From contig JAVTVY010020496.1 in the NCBI GenBank assembly GCA_036873755.1, positions 1 to 64,000 of the forward strand: a stretch of DNA of 64,000 bases. The letters are read 5' to 3'. This DNA is from Hanleya hanleyi (lineage: Eukaryota; Mollusca; Polyplacophora; Lepidopleurida; Hanleyidae). A program made the position numbers and the translations under genes. How positions within the stretch are numbered: the stretch's first letter is position 1; every line of letters starts with the position of its first letter. This document shows positions 50,500 to 60,922 of the stretch, piece after piece. A model generated the notes under the pieces. It was not told the DNA's origin, did not search any database, and was given only the letters and a program-made list of their open reading frames with translations.

Positions 50500-50899
50500 A
50501 TGAAAGAGAGATAATTCAGGTTCAGCAATATTTCAGCTATTTCGCGACGATCAAACAAATTTCTAAGTACTCAAGCCAATAACTTGGTAATCCAACGCAT
50601 CAAAACTTACACACATTACAATTTATGTAACAAACCGATTTCTCTCAAATAACCCAAGACCCAGTCCTCCCTCGCCCGCCTAATAGATCTTCCGAAGTAG
50701 TCGCTCGATGAAAAGCATCTCTTACAATCTTAAAATCTATGCATTCGATAAGAATATGTTTCACCGTGAGATCTTCGTGGCATAGAATACACCTTGGGAC
50801 TGACTCTTTTTTAAGTAAATGTTCGTGAGCTAATCATGTATGGCCGATTCTACATCGCCCGATCATGGTTTGATCGTTTCTGGCTGTTCAGATGAGTAT
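50500..50899 (-). pseudogene. LINE retrotransposon 3' end (minus)
   Basis: On the minus strand the sequence encodes GRCRIGHT, then a TGA where the family has W or R, then LAHEHLLKKESVPRC and ILCHEDLTVKHILIEC. RIGHT-x-LTH and the C-x2-C-x8-H-x4-C finger are hallmarks of the C-terminal end of I/Jockey-type LINE ORF2. Coding homology ends after about 40 further residues and is followed by a 3' UTR and the tail TAGCTGAAATATTGCTGAA with GAGAGA-type ending near 50500. It is 5'-truncated and has an internal stop, so it is dead. An inverted relative lies at 51558-51912. Confidence 0.7.
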
Positions 50900-51020
50900 A
50901 GCCTACAGTTTGTTGTTGTTCACAGCATATCATAAAGATTGAAACAGCCGTCTCACATAAGTACAGATAGAAAGTCTGAAATCGCTATATGGGATTCCAA
51001 CAGGATCAACCGTGTCCGTC

Positions 51021-51230
51021 ATCTTGAATTTACTCATGATCCTCTGATCGGGGAGGGGAGGGATGGGGGGTGGGGGATATGCAAATCGGCCCAAAATGAC
51101 CCCAATATGATAAAATATAAAGTCACGGTGTGAAGACTCTCATTTTTAAGTCGTTCCGGAGATGGCGCAGAAAGTTTGGTAGGGGAGGCGGGGGAGGGGG
51201 CATTTTGGTCCCCCAGGATGGTAGGGTTAA
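51021..51230 (+). mobile_element. TTAA-MITE, one-end fragment
   Basis: Contains 'CATCTTGAATTTACTCATGA', a CCTCTGATCGGGG block, the CAAAATGACCCCAATATG region, the GTCGTTCCGGAGATGGCGC region and the end CCAGGATGGTAGGG-TTAA (TTAA at 51227-51230). The CRE half is missing. Confidence 0.8.
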
Positions 51231-51557
51231 GCTCCTGATGGTGATAATATGTACAGTCACAATCAAAGCGTGATTGGGATACATCATTCTCTAGATGACG
51301 ACTTTACGACGAATATCATATCAGCGAAACGGATTTGATACTTTTGGAACATCATGATGTTTTGCCTGCATCATTTAAAACTGTTGACCGCTTCTCTCTT
51401 GTAGGAAGCTAGCCTATGTCTATGTATACTATGAATGTCTGTTTTTTGTATTTGGTGCTAATGTTATTATATGGAATACGAATAGGTCTTTGGATTATGG
51501 AAGCGGATATTATTTAATACGACGGCTAAATTATGAATGAGGGACTAGACGCTTGTA
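51231..51557 (+). mobile_element. 3' UTR of the YIDD retroelement, copy 4
   Basis: Shares the ordered landmarks with 2480-2870 and 22745-23160: a 'GGATACATCATTCTCTAGATG' block, 'AACATCATGATGT', TGTTGACCGCTTCTCTCTTG and 'TATGGAAGCGGATATTATT'. It begins immediately after the TTAA of the MITE fragment, suggesting the MITE inserted into it. Confidence 0.7.
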
Positions 51558-51912
51558 ATACTAATCTGAACGGCCAGAAACGTTTCTGATCAGACGATGT
51601 AGAATCGCTGAACATTTACTAAAAAAAGTCCGTCTCAAGGTGTGTACTATGCCACGAAGATCTCACAGTGAAACATATCCTTCTCGACTATATAGATTTT
51701 AAGAGATTTTCTTCATCGGGCAGCTACTTTGGAAAATCTTTTTGGTTGGGTGAAAGACTGTATCTTGGGTTATTTGAGAGAAATCGGTTTGTCTTAATGT
51801 GTCTATGTTTTGATGTGTTATTAACTTGAATACTTACAATTTTGTTTGGTCGTCTCTATATAGCTGAAATATTGCTAAACGCGACGTTAAACCGTAACTC
51901 TCTCTTTCTCTT
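51558..51912 (+). pseudogene. LINE retrotransposon 3' end (plus)
   Basis: Encodes IRRCRI followed by a deletion of the RIGHT-x-LTH core, then in another frame RCVLCHEDLTVKHILLDYID, the same finger region as the minus copy (with the last cysteine lost). The 3' UTR ends CTATATAGCTGAAATATTGC, then the ACGCGACGTTAAACC stretch and TCTCTC-type ending near 51912. Frameshifted and dead. Confidence 0.65.
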
Positions 51913-52125
51913 CCTTATTTGAAATGCGACGTCTCACCGCAAACACGATGTGTGCCTATTGGGATTTAGTTTGGGAGAAATCAGCTGCTCGATCGATGTA
52001 TTTCTTTAATGAAGCTATTCCCCTAGTGTAGACCTACTAAACATATATTTTATATCTCATACCGATATGATCAAAATGTCACATGTTATGGATTCTGAAG
52101 TGTTAGCGGATCCTAGGAGGTTTAA

Positions 52126-55100
52126 CGCCAGTCTCCCCCGTTATTGTCACATTGACGCATGCAATGCCAGTCTCGTTATTGTCACATTGACGCATGCAAT
52201 GCCAGTCTCGTTATTGTCACATTGACGCATGCAATGCCAGTCTCGTTATTGTCACATTGACGCATGCAATGCCAGTCTCGTTATTGTCACATTGACGCAT
52301 GCAATGCCAGTCTCGTTATTGTCACATTGACGCATGCAATGCCAGTCTCGTTATTGTCACATTGACGCATGCAATGTCAGTCTCGTTATTGTCACATTGA
52401 CGCATGCAATGCCAGTCTCCCTCGTTATTGTCACATTGACGCATGCAATGCCAGTCTCCCTCGTTATTGTCACATTGACGCATGCAATGCCAGTCTCGTT
52501 ATTGTCACATTGACGCATGCAATGCCAGTCTCCCCCGTTATTGTCACATTGACGCATGCAATGCCAGTCTCCCCCGTTATTGTCACATTGACGCATGCAA
52601 TGCCAGTCTCGTTATTGTCACATTGACGCATGCAATGCCAGTCTCGTTATTGTCACATTGACGCATGCAATGCCAGTCTCGTTATTGTCACATTGACGCA
52701 TGCAATGCCAGTCTCGTTATTGTCACATTGACGCATGCAATGCCAGTCTCGTTATTGTCACATTGACGCATGCAATGCCAGTCTCGTTATTGTCACATTG
52801 ACGCATGCAATGCCAGTCTCCCCCGTTATTGTCACATTGACGCATGCAATGCCAGTCTCCCCCGTTATTGTCACATTGACGCATGCAATGCCAGTCTCGT
52901 TATTCTCACATTGACGCATGCAATGCCAGTCTCGTTATTGTCACATTGACGCATGCAATGCCAGTCTCGTTATTGTCACATTGACGCATGCAATGCCAGT
53001 CTCGTTATTGTCACATTGACGCATGCAATGACAGTCTCGTTATTGTCACATTGAAGCATGCAATGCCAGTCTCGTTATTGTCACATTGACGCATGCAATG
53101 CCAGTCTCGTTATTGTCACATTGACGCATGCAATGCCAGTCTCGTTATTGTCACATTGACGCATGCAATGCCAGACTCGTTATTGTCACATTGACGCATG
53201 CAATGCCAGTCTCGTTATTGTCACATTGAAGCATGCAATGCCAGTTTCGTTATTGTCACATTGACGCATGCAATGCCAGTCTCGTTATTGTCACATTGAC
53301 GCATGCAATGCCAGTCTCCCCCGTTATTGTCACATTGACGCATGCAATGCCAGTCTTGACGCATGCAATGCCAGTCTCGTTATTCACATTGACGCATGCA
53401 ATGCCAGTCTCGTTATTGTCACATTGACGCATGCAATGCCAGTCTCGTTATTGTCACATTGACGCATGCAATGCCAGTCTCGTTATTGTCACATTGACGC
53501 ATGCAATGCCAGTCTCGTTATTGTCACATTGACGCATGCAATGCCAGTCTCCCCCGTTATTGTCACATTGACGCATGCAATGCCAGTCTCGTTATTGTCA
53601 CATTGACGCATGCAATGCCAGTCTCGTTATTGTCACATTGACGCATGCAATGCCAGTCTCCCCCGTTATTGTCACATTGACGCATGCAATGCCAGTCTCC
53701 CTCGTTATTGTCACATTGACGCATGCAATGCCAGTCTCCCCCGTTATTGTCACATTGACGCATGCAATGCCAGTCTCCCTCGTTATTGTCACATTGACGC
53801 ATGCAATGCCAGTCTCCCTCGTTATTGTCACATTGACGCATGCAATGCCAGTCTCCCTCGTTATTGTCACATTGACGCATGCAATGCCAGTCTCCCTCGT
53901 TATTGTCACATTGACGCATGCAATGCCAGTCTCCCCCGTTATTGTCACATTGACGCATGCAATGCCAGTCTCCCTCGTTATTGTCACATTGACGCATGCA
54001 ATGCCAGTCTCCCCCGTTATTGTCACATTGACGCATGCAATGCCAGTCTCCCCCGTTATTGTCACATTGACGCATGCAATGCCAGTCTCCCTCGTTATTG
54101 TCACATTGACGCATGCAATGCCAGTCTCCCCCGTTATTGTCACATTGACGCATGCAATGCCAGTCTCCCTCGTTATTGTCACATTGACGCATGCAATGCC
54201 AGTCTCCCTCGTTATTGTCACATTGACGCATGCAATGCCAGTCTCCCCCGTTATTGTCACATTGACGCATGCAATGCCAGTCTCCCTCGTTATTGTCACA
54301 TTGACGCATGCAATGCCAGTCTCCCTCGTTATTGTCACATTGACGCATGCAATGCCAGTCTCGTTATTGTCACATTGACGCATGCAATGCAGTCTCGTTA
54401 TTGTCACATTGACGCATGCAATGCCAGTCTCCCCCGTTATTGTCACATTGACGCATGCAATGCCAGTCTCGTTATTGTCACATTGACGCATGCAATGCCA
54501 GTCTCGTTATTGTCACATTGACGCATGCAATGCCAGTCTCGTTATTGTCACATTGACGCATGCAATGCCAGTCTCGTTATTGTCACATTGACGCATGCAA
54601 TGCCAGTCTCGTTATTGTCACATTGACGCATGCAATGCCAGTCTCCCTCGTTATTGTCACATTGACGCATGCAATGCCAGTCTCCCCCGTTATTGTCACA
54701 TTGACGCATGCAATGCCAGTCTCCCTCGTTATTGTAACATTGACGCATGCAATGCCAGTCTCCCCCGTTATTGTCACATTGACGCATGCAATGCCAGTCT
54801 CCCCCGTTATTGTCACATTGACGCATGCAATGCCAGTCTCCCTCGTTATTGTCACATTGACGCATGCAATGCCAGTCTCGTTATTGTCACATTGACGCAT
54901 GCAATGCCAGTCTCCCTCGTTATTGTCACATTGACGCATGCAATGCCAGTCTCGTTATTGTCACATTGACGCATGCAATGCCAGTCTCCCCCGTTATTGT
55001 CACATTGACGCATGCAATGCCAGTCTCGTTATTGTCACATTGACGCATGCAATGCCAGTCTCGTTATTGTCACATTGACGCATGCAATGCCAGTCTGGTT

Positions 55101-56083
55101 ATTGTCACATTGACGCATGCAATGCCAGTCTCGTTATTGTCACATTGACGCATGCAATGCCAGTCTCCCCCGTTATTGTCACATTGACGCATGCAATGCC
55201 AGTCTCGTTATTGTCACATTGACGCATGCAATGCCAGTCTCGTTATTGTCACATTGACGCATGCAATGCCAGTCTCGTTATTGTCACATTGACGCATGCA
55301 ATGCCAGGCTCGTTATTGTCACATTGACGCATGCAATGCCAGTCTCGTTATTGTCACATTGACGCATGCAATGCCAGTCTCGTTATTGTCACATTGAAGC
55401 ATGCAATGCCAGTCTCGTTATTGTCACATTGACGCATGCAATGCCAGTCTCGTTATTGTCACATTGAAGCTTGCAATGCCAGTCTCGTTATTGTCACATT
55501 GAAGCATGCAATGCCAGTCTCGTTATTGTCACATTGACGCATGCAATGCCAGTCTCGTTATTGTCACATTGAAGCATGCAATGCCAGTCTCCCCCGTTAT
55601 TGTCACATTGACGCATGCAATGGCAGTCTCGTTATTGTCACATTGACGCATGCAATGCCAGTCTCGTTATTGTCACATTGACGCATGCAATGCCAGTCTC
55701 GTTATTGTCACATTGACGCATGCAATGCCAGTCTCGTTATTGTCACATTGACACATGCAATGCCAGTCTCGTTATTGTCACATTGACGCATGCAATGCCA
55801 GTCTCGTTATTGTCACATTGACGCATGCAATGCCAGTCTCGTTATTGTCACATTGACGCATGCAATGCCAGTCTCGTTATTGTCACATTGACGCATGCAA
55901 TGCCAGTCTCGTTATTGTCACATTGACGCATGCAATGCCAGTCTCGTTATTGTCACATTGACGCATGCAATGCCAGTCTCGTTATTGTCACATTGACGCA
56001 TGCAATGCCAGTCTCGTTATTGTCACATTGACGCATGCAATGCCAGTCTCGTTATTGTCACATTGACGCATGCAATGCCACAC
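52126..56083. repeat. 35/39-bp satellite, about 108 copies
   Basis: Core GTTATTGTCACATTGACGC plus ATGCAATGCCAGTCTC. Units are 35 bp when the core is directly joined and 39 bp when CCCC or CCTC is added (linkers CCCCC or CCCTC). The 39-bp form is concentrated at about 53670-54355, where 13-codon periodicity creates long open frames on both strands (for example MRQCDNNEGDWHC repeats on minus). Elsewhere the 35-bp form closes all frames. Some units are truncated (53355-53390) or have single-base deletions (54388). CATTG..CAATG around GCATG makes each monomer an imperfect palindrome. I do not regard the frames as genes. Confidence 0.97.
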
Positions 56084-56383
56084 TAAAAGTCCATCGCGAC
56101 GAATGAGATTGTTCCTTCCACTTCCCACTGAGTGTAATATTATATATGGCAACATGGAAATCAAGTCAGATTAAACATACCATTCCTTCATCTCAAAGAC
56201 AAGTAGCGTCCCTCATTTATACGAGCAGAGAAGCTCTGATAAATAACTCAGTAGTTGACCATAACCTTATTTTTATGAGCAGTTCGGCGGAGCAAATGGA
56301 ATGGTACATTTTACTCGACATATCAATCCTTTCATCTTCCCTGTCATCTGGGTCGTCTGTTCAAATAGGCAGACAGATATGAG
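56084..56383. other. Intergenic, no gene seen
   Basis: A 78-codon frame (56146-56382) has no recognised domain. Confidence 0.35.
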
Positions 56384-56600
56384 GCGCCGTTTGTGACAAT
56401 ATTGTCAACGACAAATATATAGAGTTAAAACCAAAATATAAAGTCGCCGTTTGTGACAATATTGTCAACGACAAATATATAGAGTTAAAACCAAAATATA
56501 AAGCCGCCGTTTGTGACAATATTGTCAACTACAAATATATAGAGTTAAAACCAAAATATAAAGTCGCCGTTTGTGAAAATATTGTCAAACACATATATAG
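56384..56600. repeat. 60-bp tandem repeat, about 3.5 copies
   Basis: GCCGTTTGTGACAATATTGTC plus ACGACAAATATATAGAG recurs at 60-bp spacing. Each unit includes the palindrome GACAATATTGTC. The last copy is degenerate and runs into AT-rich sequence. Confidence 0.95.
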
Positions 56601-58006
56601 TTAAAACCTTTGTAAATATATATATAAAACGAAATAAATAGGGCCTATATATAAAGTTTTTTTTTTTTATTTTTATAAATATTTTTTTAACCATAAATAA
56701 CGATAGGAAGTTAAAACGTTAAATGTAACGTAAATATAAAGTACACGAACAAACTTAAATATAAAGTAGAAACAGGATATGCCCAAAGGAAGCTGCGCAA
56801 TCGATGTGCGCGCGAGTGATACTGGTTAATCAAAACTGCAACTGGGTTCTGAAGCGAAACTATGACAGCGGTGAAAGCCACTCGCATGTCCCAGATGTGG
56901 CGAATCAAACAATAAGATCACGTACCTGAACATATTTCAGCTCACTGCCATTATAATTTAGTAGAGGCCTATTCCAATTTTCAACAATTACTGTTGTCAT
57001 TTACAATCGTACTTCAGAGTTATCACATCAATTAGATATAAGTACATCTACTTATAAATCAACATAAGATATCCTAGCCTGCAGCCAATATCATAGCCTG
57101 TCCCTTTGATGTTCAATCCACGATTCCGCTGGCCAAGTCGCTGGTTGCTATTTGCCGCATAAAAACATCAACAGAAGTTGAAATAAAACATGCGCAATAA
57201 CGATGTATTAATTATGCGCAGCACAAATATTAGGCAATTTGAAATCATACTGAATATGAGCATATTTCATTGATCAGAATATGACCATTCATAGCTTAGT
57301 TATAGGATTTGTAATTATATTGTCGTTTTTGTAGGGTTAGGGGCAGGCGAAATTGGGCAAATACATGTAGCTAGAAATGGTAGGCTGAGTTTCTAACAAG
57401 TAATCATAGTGGGATATAGATATTATTACTATTATTAAATTATGTTTGAAAAATACCATTGTGATATACTGTTTAAGACTCATATGTGAGTGTGTATATT
57501 ATGCGTATAGAAATTCTCGAACAGTGGAGCCTTGATCCACGTACATTAATAGATGCGCGGGTTTTTGTCTCAAAAAAGACTTTGCCAAGTGACCAGACCA
57601 GAGTCAGATCTGAGTTAGGTAAGCTCACTTGATGAAGGCCCAGCCATGCAGACTCGGGGTAAACATGATAAGGTTTGTGTGTGAAATGTAGGTTGTCGTT
57701 CAGTGACAGCATGGACAGGTAGTGAGTTACGTGACCTGACTGAAAAGTTTCGAATGGACGACGACCTTTCAACGAGTATTTGAGAAGTATCACTATTTCT
57801 ATTACAAAAACATACGATTATCGCGACGCAAGAATTCAGCTTCGAACCTAGTTGCATTCTTGTTAATAATTTTGAATCTATTCGGAATTTAGAACATATA
57901 CACCGAATATGGAGAAAATGACATGACTTTCACATATTACAGGTTATGTACACGGATACCCCATATCTAAGGTAAAAATAGTATTATATTATACTTTGAA
58001 ATAATA
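56601..58006. other. Intergenic, no gene seen
   Basis: A/T runs near 56650-56690, then AT-rich sequence. A 106-codon minus frame (57473-57793) overlaps an 80-codon one in another frame; neither has recognisable character. Confidence 0.4.
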
Positions 58007-58143
58007 TTAATCCTATCTGACCTTGCGATTTGGGTGTTTCGCAGCCTTGGGGGTAGGGGAAGAAGCGCCCCTAAATATTTTCGCTATCCCTTGGGCTCTA
58101 AAGCGATGAAAGTTACCACACATTATCTTTGACTCAAGTTCTA
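58007..58143 (+). mobile_element. TTAA-MITE, subfamily 2, left part split by LTR element
   Basis: TTAA at 58007-58010 followed by TCCTATCTGACC, a GCGATTTGGGTGT block and the GAAAGTTACCACACATTATC region up to CAAGTTCTA. The family consensus continues into ACC-GAAAATG, which here resumes at 60608 after the LTR retroelement. TCTA at 58140-58143 is the left target duplication. Confidence 0.8.
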
Positions 58144-58640
58144 TATAGTAAAGGTAACTTTACTACATGTTTCGATTGTATTCCAGTTTAGCAGTAGATT
58201 AATATGTACAAGTGTAAATGCACGGAGCAGGCGAAGTTATTATCGTTGTGGCACAATAGACAATAGCTTCGTTAAGTTTATTCTGTAAAGTCGTCTGTTA
58301 ACTTCAATTGTCCTCGGAGCGTTGATAGTCCGCTCGTGTCCAGGCAAGGTAGTGTTTGTCATGTAACCAAGAGTAATCCTTTGTGTACGTAACTAGGTTC
58401 AATAATGATATGAACTATAAATGTGACTCCAAAGAGGGAGATGTGAGATTCCAGGTTGCGGACTTGTACCGATCCTGTAGACCAGTTAGTTGAGGAATTT
58501 CCCAACAAACTATAGGATCATTGTGTAACCTGTAAATATCGATGTTCGTTTTGCTAAAGTAAAGTTCACTTATTTAATCAATGCAAGACTGTGTGTTCGC
58601 TTCCACTGATCATCGGGTGACCAATATTGACCCTACATTA
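58144..58640 (+). mobile_element. 5' LTR (497 bp)
   Basis: Begins TATAGTAAAGGTAAC and ends GACCCTACATTA. It is the same length as the second LTR and I count about five substitutions between them, all transitions (for example near 58220, 58279, 58472, 58491 and 58603). It does not end in TG..CA, which is unusual. It is preceded by the target duplication TCTA. The sequence just after it, TCTGGTGGAGAAGAG, could be a tRNA primer-binding site starting at TGG (58643). Confidence 0.85.
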
Positions 58641-58748
58641 TCTGGTGGAGAAGAGTGGCCTGTTACATAAACTTTGTAACAGTCGATCGACGTACCAAGC
58701 TCACCCAGCTGCTGCCTCAAGCTAATATTGGACAGACCATATTCCAGC

Positions 58749-59900
58749 ATGAACACCGGTCTTCAACATTTGCTTGCTGCGCTCTTTCAAGACAGACATC
58801 CCGGTTTACAGTGGATCATCAACGACGAAGGTCATACTGTGTGTCTTACGGTTAAATGGATGAAAGGTACAGTAAACTTTTCGAATATCATCCCCGTTTG
58901 TAAGACCCGCAAGTCACCATCTACCCTTCGCCGAGACAAACTAAGACTTGAACAATATATCAATCGGAGAATAACACAGGAACCATGGCGTAAAGATATC
59001 CAACATCCTGCGGTTAATCGTCACACGTCGGTGTCATCAGTGACCCCCACAGAGTCATTTCCTCTGACAGCACCCATACCCGCCAGTGCATCCACACAGA
59101 CGGAGGACCAAGAATTCAAAGACATTGCTGTATTTTGTGAAATACCAACTTCCACAGAAACAAAAGAAACTCAGACGTGTTATTTGGCAAAATCCATGGA
59201 AACCCAGGTAGAGCATCTTGACGAAATCAATTCGTGCCACACAGATAAAATATCTCTTACCACGCCTATCATTGCACAAGCTGTTCCGCCTGCGATTCCC
59301 TCAAAACCTGATCTTTCCTTTGGGGAACCGACTCCAGCGGAAAGAGTAACTGGGAGAATACTCAAACGCAAGTATTTATGTGACTCTGACCACTTCCTGG
59401 TGAAGTGGAAGAGTCAGCCAAATCGTTGCAACCAGTGGGTTTCCAGAGATGACCTTGATTCGAGTGGTTTGGAATATTTGACAGTCCACGAAGATCGAAT
59501 TCCAGGATCACGTGGACCAGAAGAGCATAACGAGACCCGTAAAAGCGCAGTCATGGTACTACCATCAAACGAAATACAAAGCGAACCTGTTGCAAAAATC
59601 AGAGTTCGGTACCAACCCATAACCCCAAAGGGAGTCCGAATTTTTGAAGCAAGGAACATAGTGAAAGAATTTCCTGTTACAGACACATTAAATACTGTGA
59701 GAAGGGATATTGATAAAAGTATCGAGTCACGCAACTATGCTGTCGCATGCGTTGAAATCAAGCAGATTTCTGATCAACGTGGCAAAACAAGAAATGTTTG
59801 GCCCTACATGGTCACACAACCATTGCAGGATATTTTAAAGGATTTCGACGAAGTGACATTATCGTTTATCATTCACTTCCAACACTTTCACTATACTTAA
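58749..59900 (+). CDS. LTR-retroelement ORF with chromodomain, no pol
   Basis: The first ATG of the frame is at 58749, giving 383 residues; the open frame extends upstream to a TTG at 58728, not used here. The N-terminal 75 residues contain a KSPSTLRRDKLRLEQY basic motif like those I recall from other invertebrate LTR-element ORFs. Residues 75-195 are polar and low in structure (many S, T, P, E). Residues about 200-240 form a chromodomain: V-x2-RILKRK, then HFLVKWKSQP, then NQWVSRDDL, with the W and aromatic positions of methyl-lysine binding domains broadly kept. The C-terminal 100 residues are unassigned. It lies between two near-identical LTRs in a 1.47-kb internal region with no protease, reverse transcriptase, RNase H or integrase, so the element is presumably mobilised by a relative. 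In chromoviruses the chromodomain is fused to the integrase end, so its place in a stand-alone ORF is odd. The frame is intact, consistent with recent insertion. Confidence 0.75.
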   Translation: MNTGLQHLLAALFQDRHPGLQWIINDEGHTVCLTVKWMKGTVNFSNIIPVCKTRKSPSTLRRDKLRLEQYINRRITQEPWRKDIQHPAVNRHTSVSSVTPTESFPLTAPIPASASTQTEDQEFKDIAVFCEIPTSTETKETQTCYLAKSMETQVEHLDEINSCHTDKISLTTPIIAQAVPPAIPSKPDLSFGEPTPAERVTGRILKRKYLCDSDHFLVKWKSQPNRCNQWVSRDDLDSSGLEYLTVHEDRIPGSRGPEEHNETRKSAVMVLPSNEIQSEPVAKIRVRYQPITPKGVRIFEARNIVKEFPVTDTLNTVRRDIDKSIESRNYAVACVEIKQISDQRGKTRNVWPYMVTQPLQDILKDFDEVTLSFIIHFQHFHYT

Positions 59901-60110
59901 AGTAGACGCTCTTTCGATTTTTTTTTTCGGAGATACGAGGACGTATCTCATCAGCCGAGGGGGTAATGTTGTAAGGGTATTTCCATAACCCGTGTCTTTG
60001 GTTGGTTAATAATCCTTATCCACCTTCATGAGCGTTTCGTCTCACATCACTTAGAGGTTAGCGATTTTTTTTCCAAACACGGGACGTGTTTTAATTAAAC
60101 AAGGGGGTGA
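59901..60110 (+). mobile_element. Retroelement internal 3' region with polypurine tracts
   Basis: A hairpin GAGATACG..CGTATCTC lies at about 59930-59949. The sequence then reads GCCGAGGGGGTAATGTTGTAAGGG (split here as GCCGAGGGGGTAA and TGTTGTAAGGG), which looks like a polypurine tract abutting a TGTT-type LTR start even though the real LTR starts later. A second purine tract, ACAAGGGGGTGA, ends at 60110 directly before the 3' LTR and is the likely functional one. Confidence 0.6.
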
Positions 60111-60607
60111 TATAGTAAAGGTAACTTTACTACATGTTTCGATTGTATTCCAGTTTAGCAGTAGATTAATATGTACAAGTGTAAATGTACGGAGCAGGCG
60201 AAGTTATTATCGTTGTGGCACAATAGACAATAGCTTCGTTAAGCTTATTCTGTAAAGTCGTCTGTTAACTTCAATTGTCCTCGGAGCGTTGATAGTCCGC
60301 TCGTGTCCAGGCAAGGTAGTGTTTGTCATGTAACCAAGAGTAATCCTTTGTGTACGTAACTAGGTTCAATAATGATATGAACTATAAATGTGACTCCAAA
60401 GAGGGAGATGTGAGATTCCAGGTTGCGGACTTGTACCGACCCTGTAGACCAGTTAGTTGGGGAATTTCCCAACAAACTATAGGATCATTGTGTAACCTGT
60501 AAATATCGATGTTCGTTTTGCTAAAGTAAAGTTCACTTATTTAATCAATGCAAGACTGTGTGTTCGCTTCTACTGATCATCGGGTGACCAATATTGACCC
60601 TACATTA
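60111..60607 (+). mobile_element. 3' LTR (497 bp)
   Basis: Same ends and same length as 58144-58640. It is followed by TCTA (60608-60611), matching the TCTA before the 5' LTR, so the pair, the target duplication and the interrupted MITE together define a complete 2,464-bp insertion. Confidence 0.85.
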
Positions 60608-60790
60608 TCTACCTGAAAATGTTAAAATCCAAGATGGTCAGAAAAAATGAAGAATGGACAGAAAAGACTGAAAACACGACTTTTTGAGATACCACACGAC
60701 CGCCATTTTGAATTTACGCATGATCCTCTGCTCGCCAGGTTATGCAAATAGGTCCAATATGATGAGCTTTAAGACCACAGTCCAGTCGGC
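60608..60790 (+). mobile_element. TTAA-MITE, right part after LTR insertion
   Basis: Resumes the family consensus at TCTACCTGAAAATG, then 'CCAAGATGG', then jumps to the far end (GACCGCCATTTTGAATTTAC, GATCCTCTGCTCGCC). The CRE region has been deleted. The right terminus is not recognisable. Confidence 0.75.
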
Positions 60791-60922
60791 CATAGTGACT
60801 GTCCAAGAAATGGGCAAGTCAGAAGATCAATTCTCCATTTGAGCCTGAAATACAATAAAACTTGGCAATATTTTTCGCCCATGTCAAAAAAGACTGAAAT
60901 GCCAAACAATTTATTAATTAAT

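Noticed and set aside
53563..54969. Long frames with MRQCDNN and RYCHIDACNASLP repeats
   Set aside because: They cover exactly the stretches of 39-bp units and close where 35-bp units resume.
46340..56083. CRISPR array (regular short repeats)
   Set aside because: Units are contiguous tandem repeats without unique spacers, and the DNA is eukaryotic.
58655..58748. Upstream starts for the retroelement ORF (58655 in another frame, 58728 in frame)
   Set aside because: 58728 is a TTG, and the 58655 frame is short and out of frame with the chromodomain. The first in-frame ATG is at 58749.
59930..59990. Hammerhead ribozyme on minus at CTGATGA..GAAA near the retroelement ORF end
   Set aside because: The hairpin GAGATACG/CGTATCTC overlaps core bases and extra nucleotides precede GAAA, so the core geometry is wrong. 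Kept only as a hairpin.
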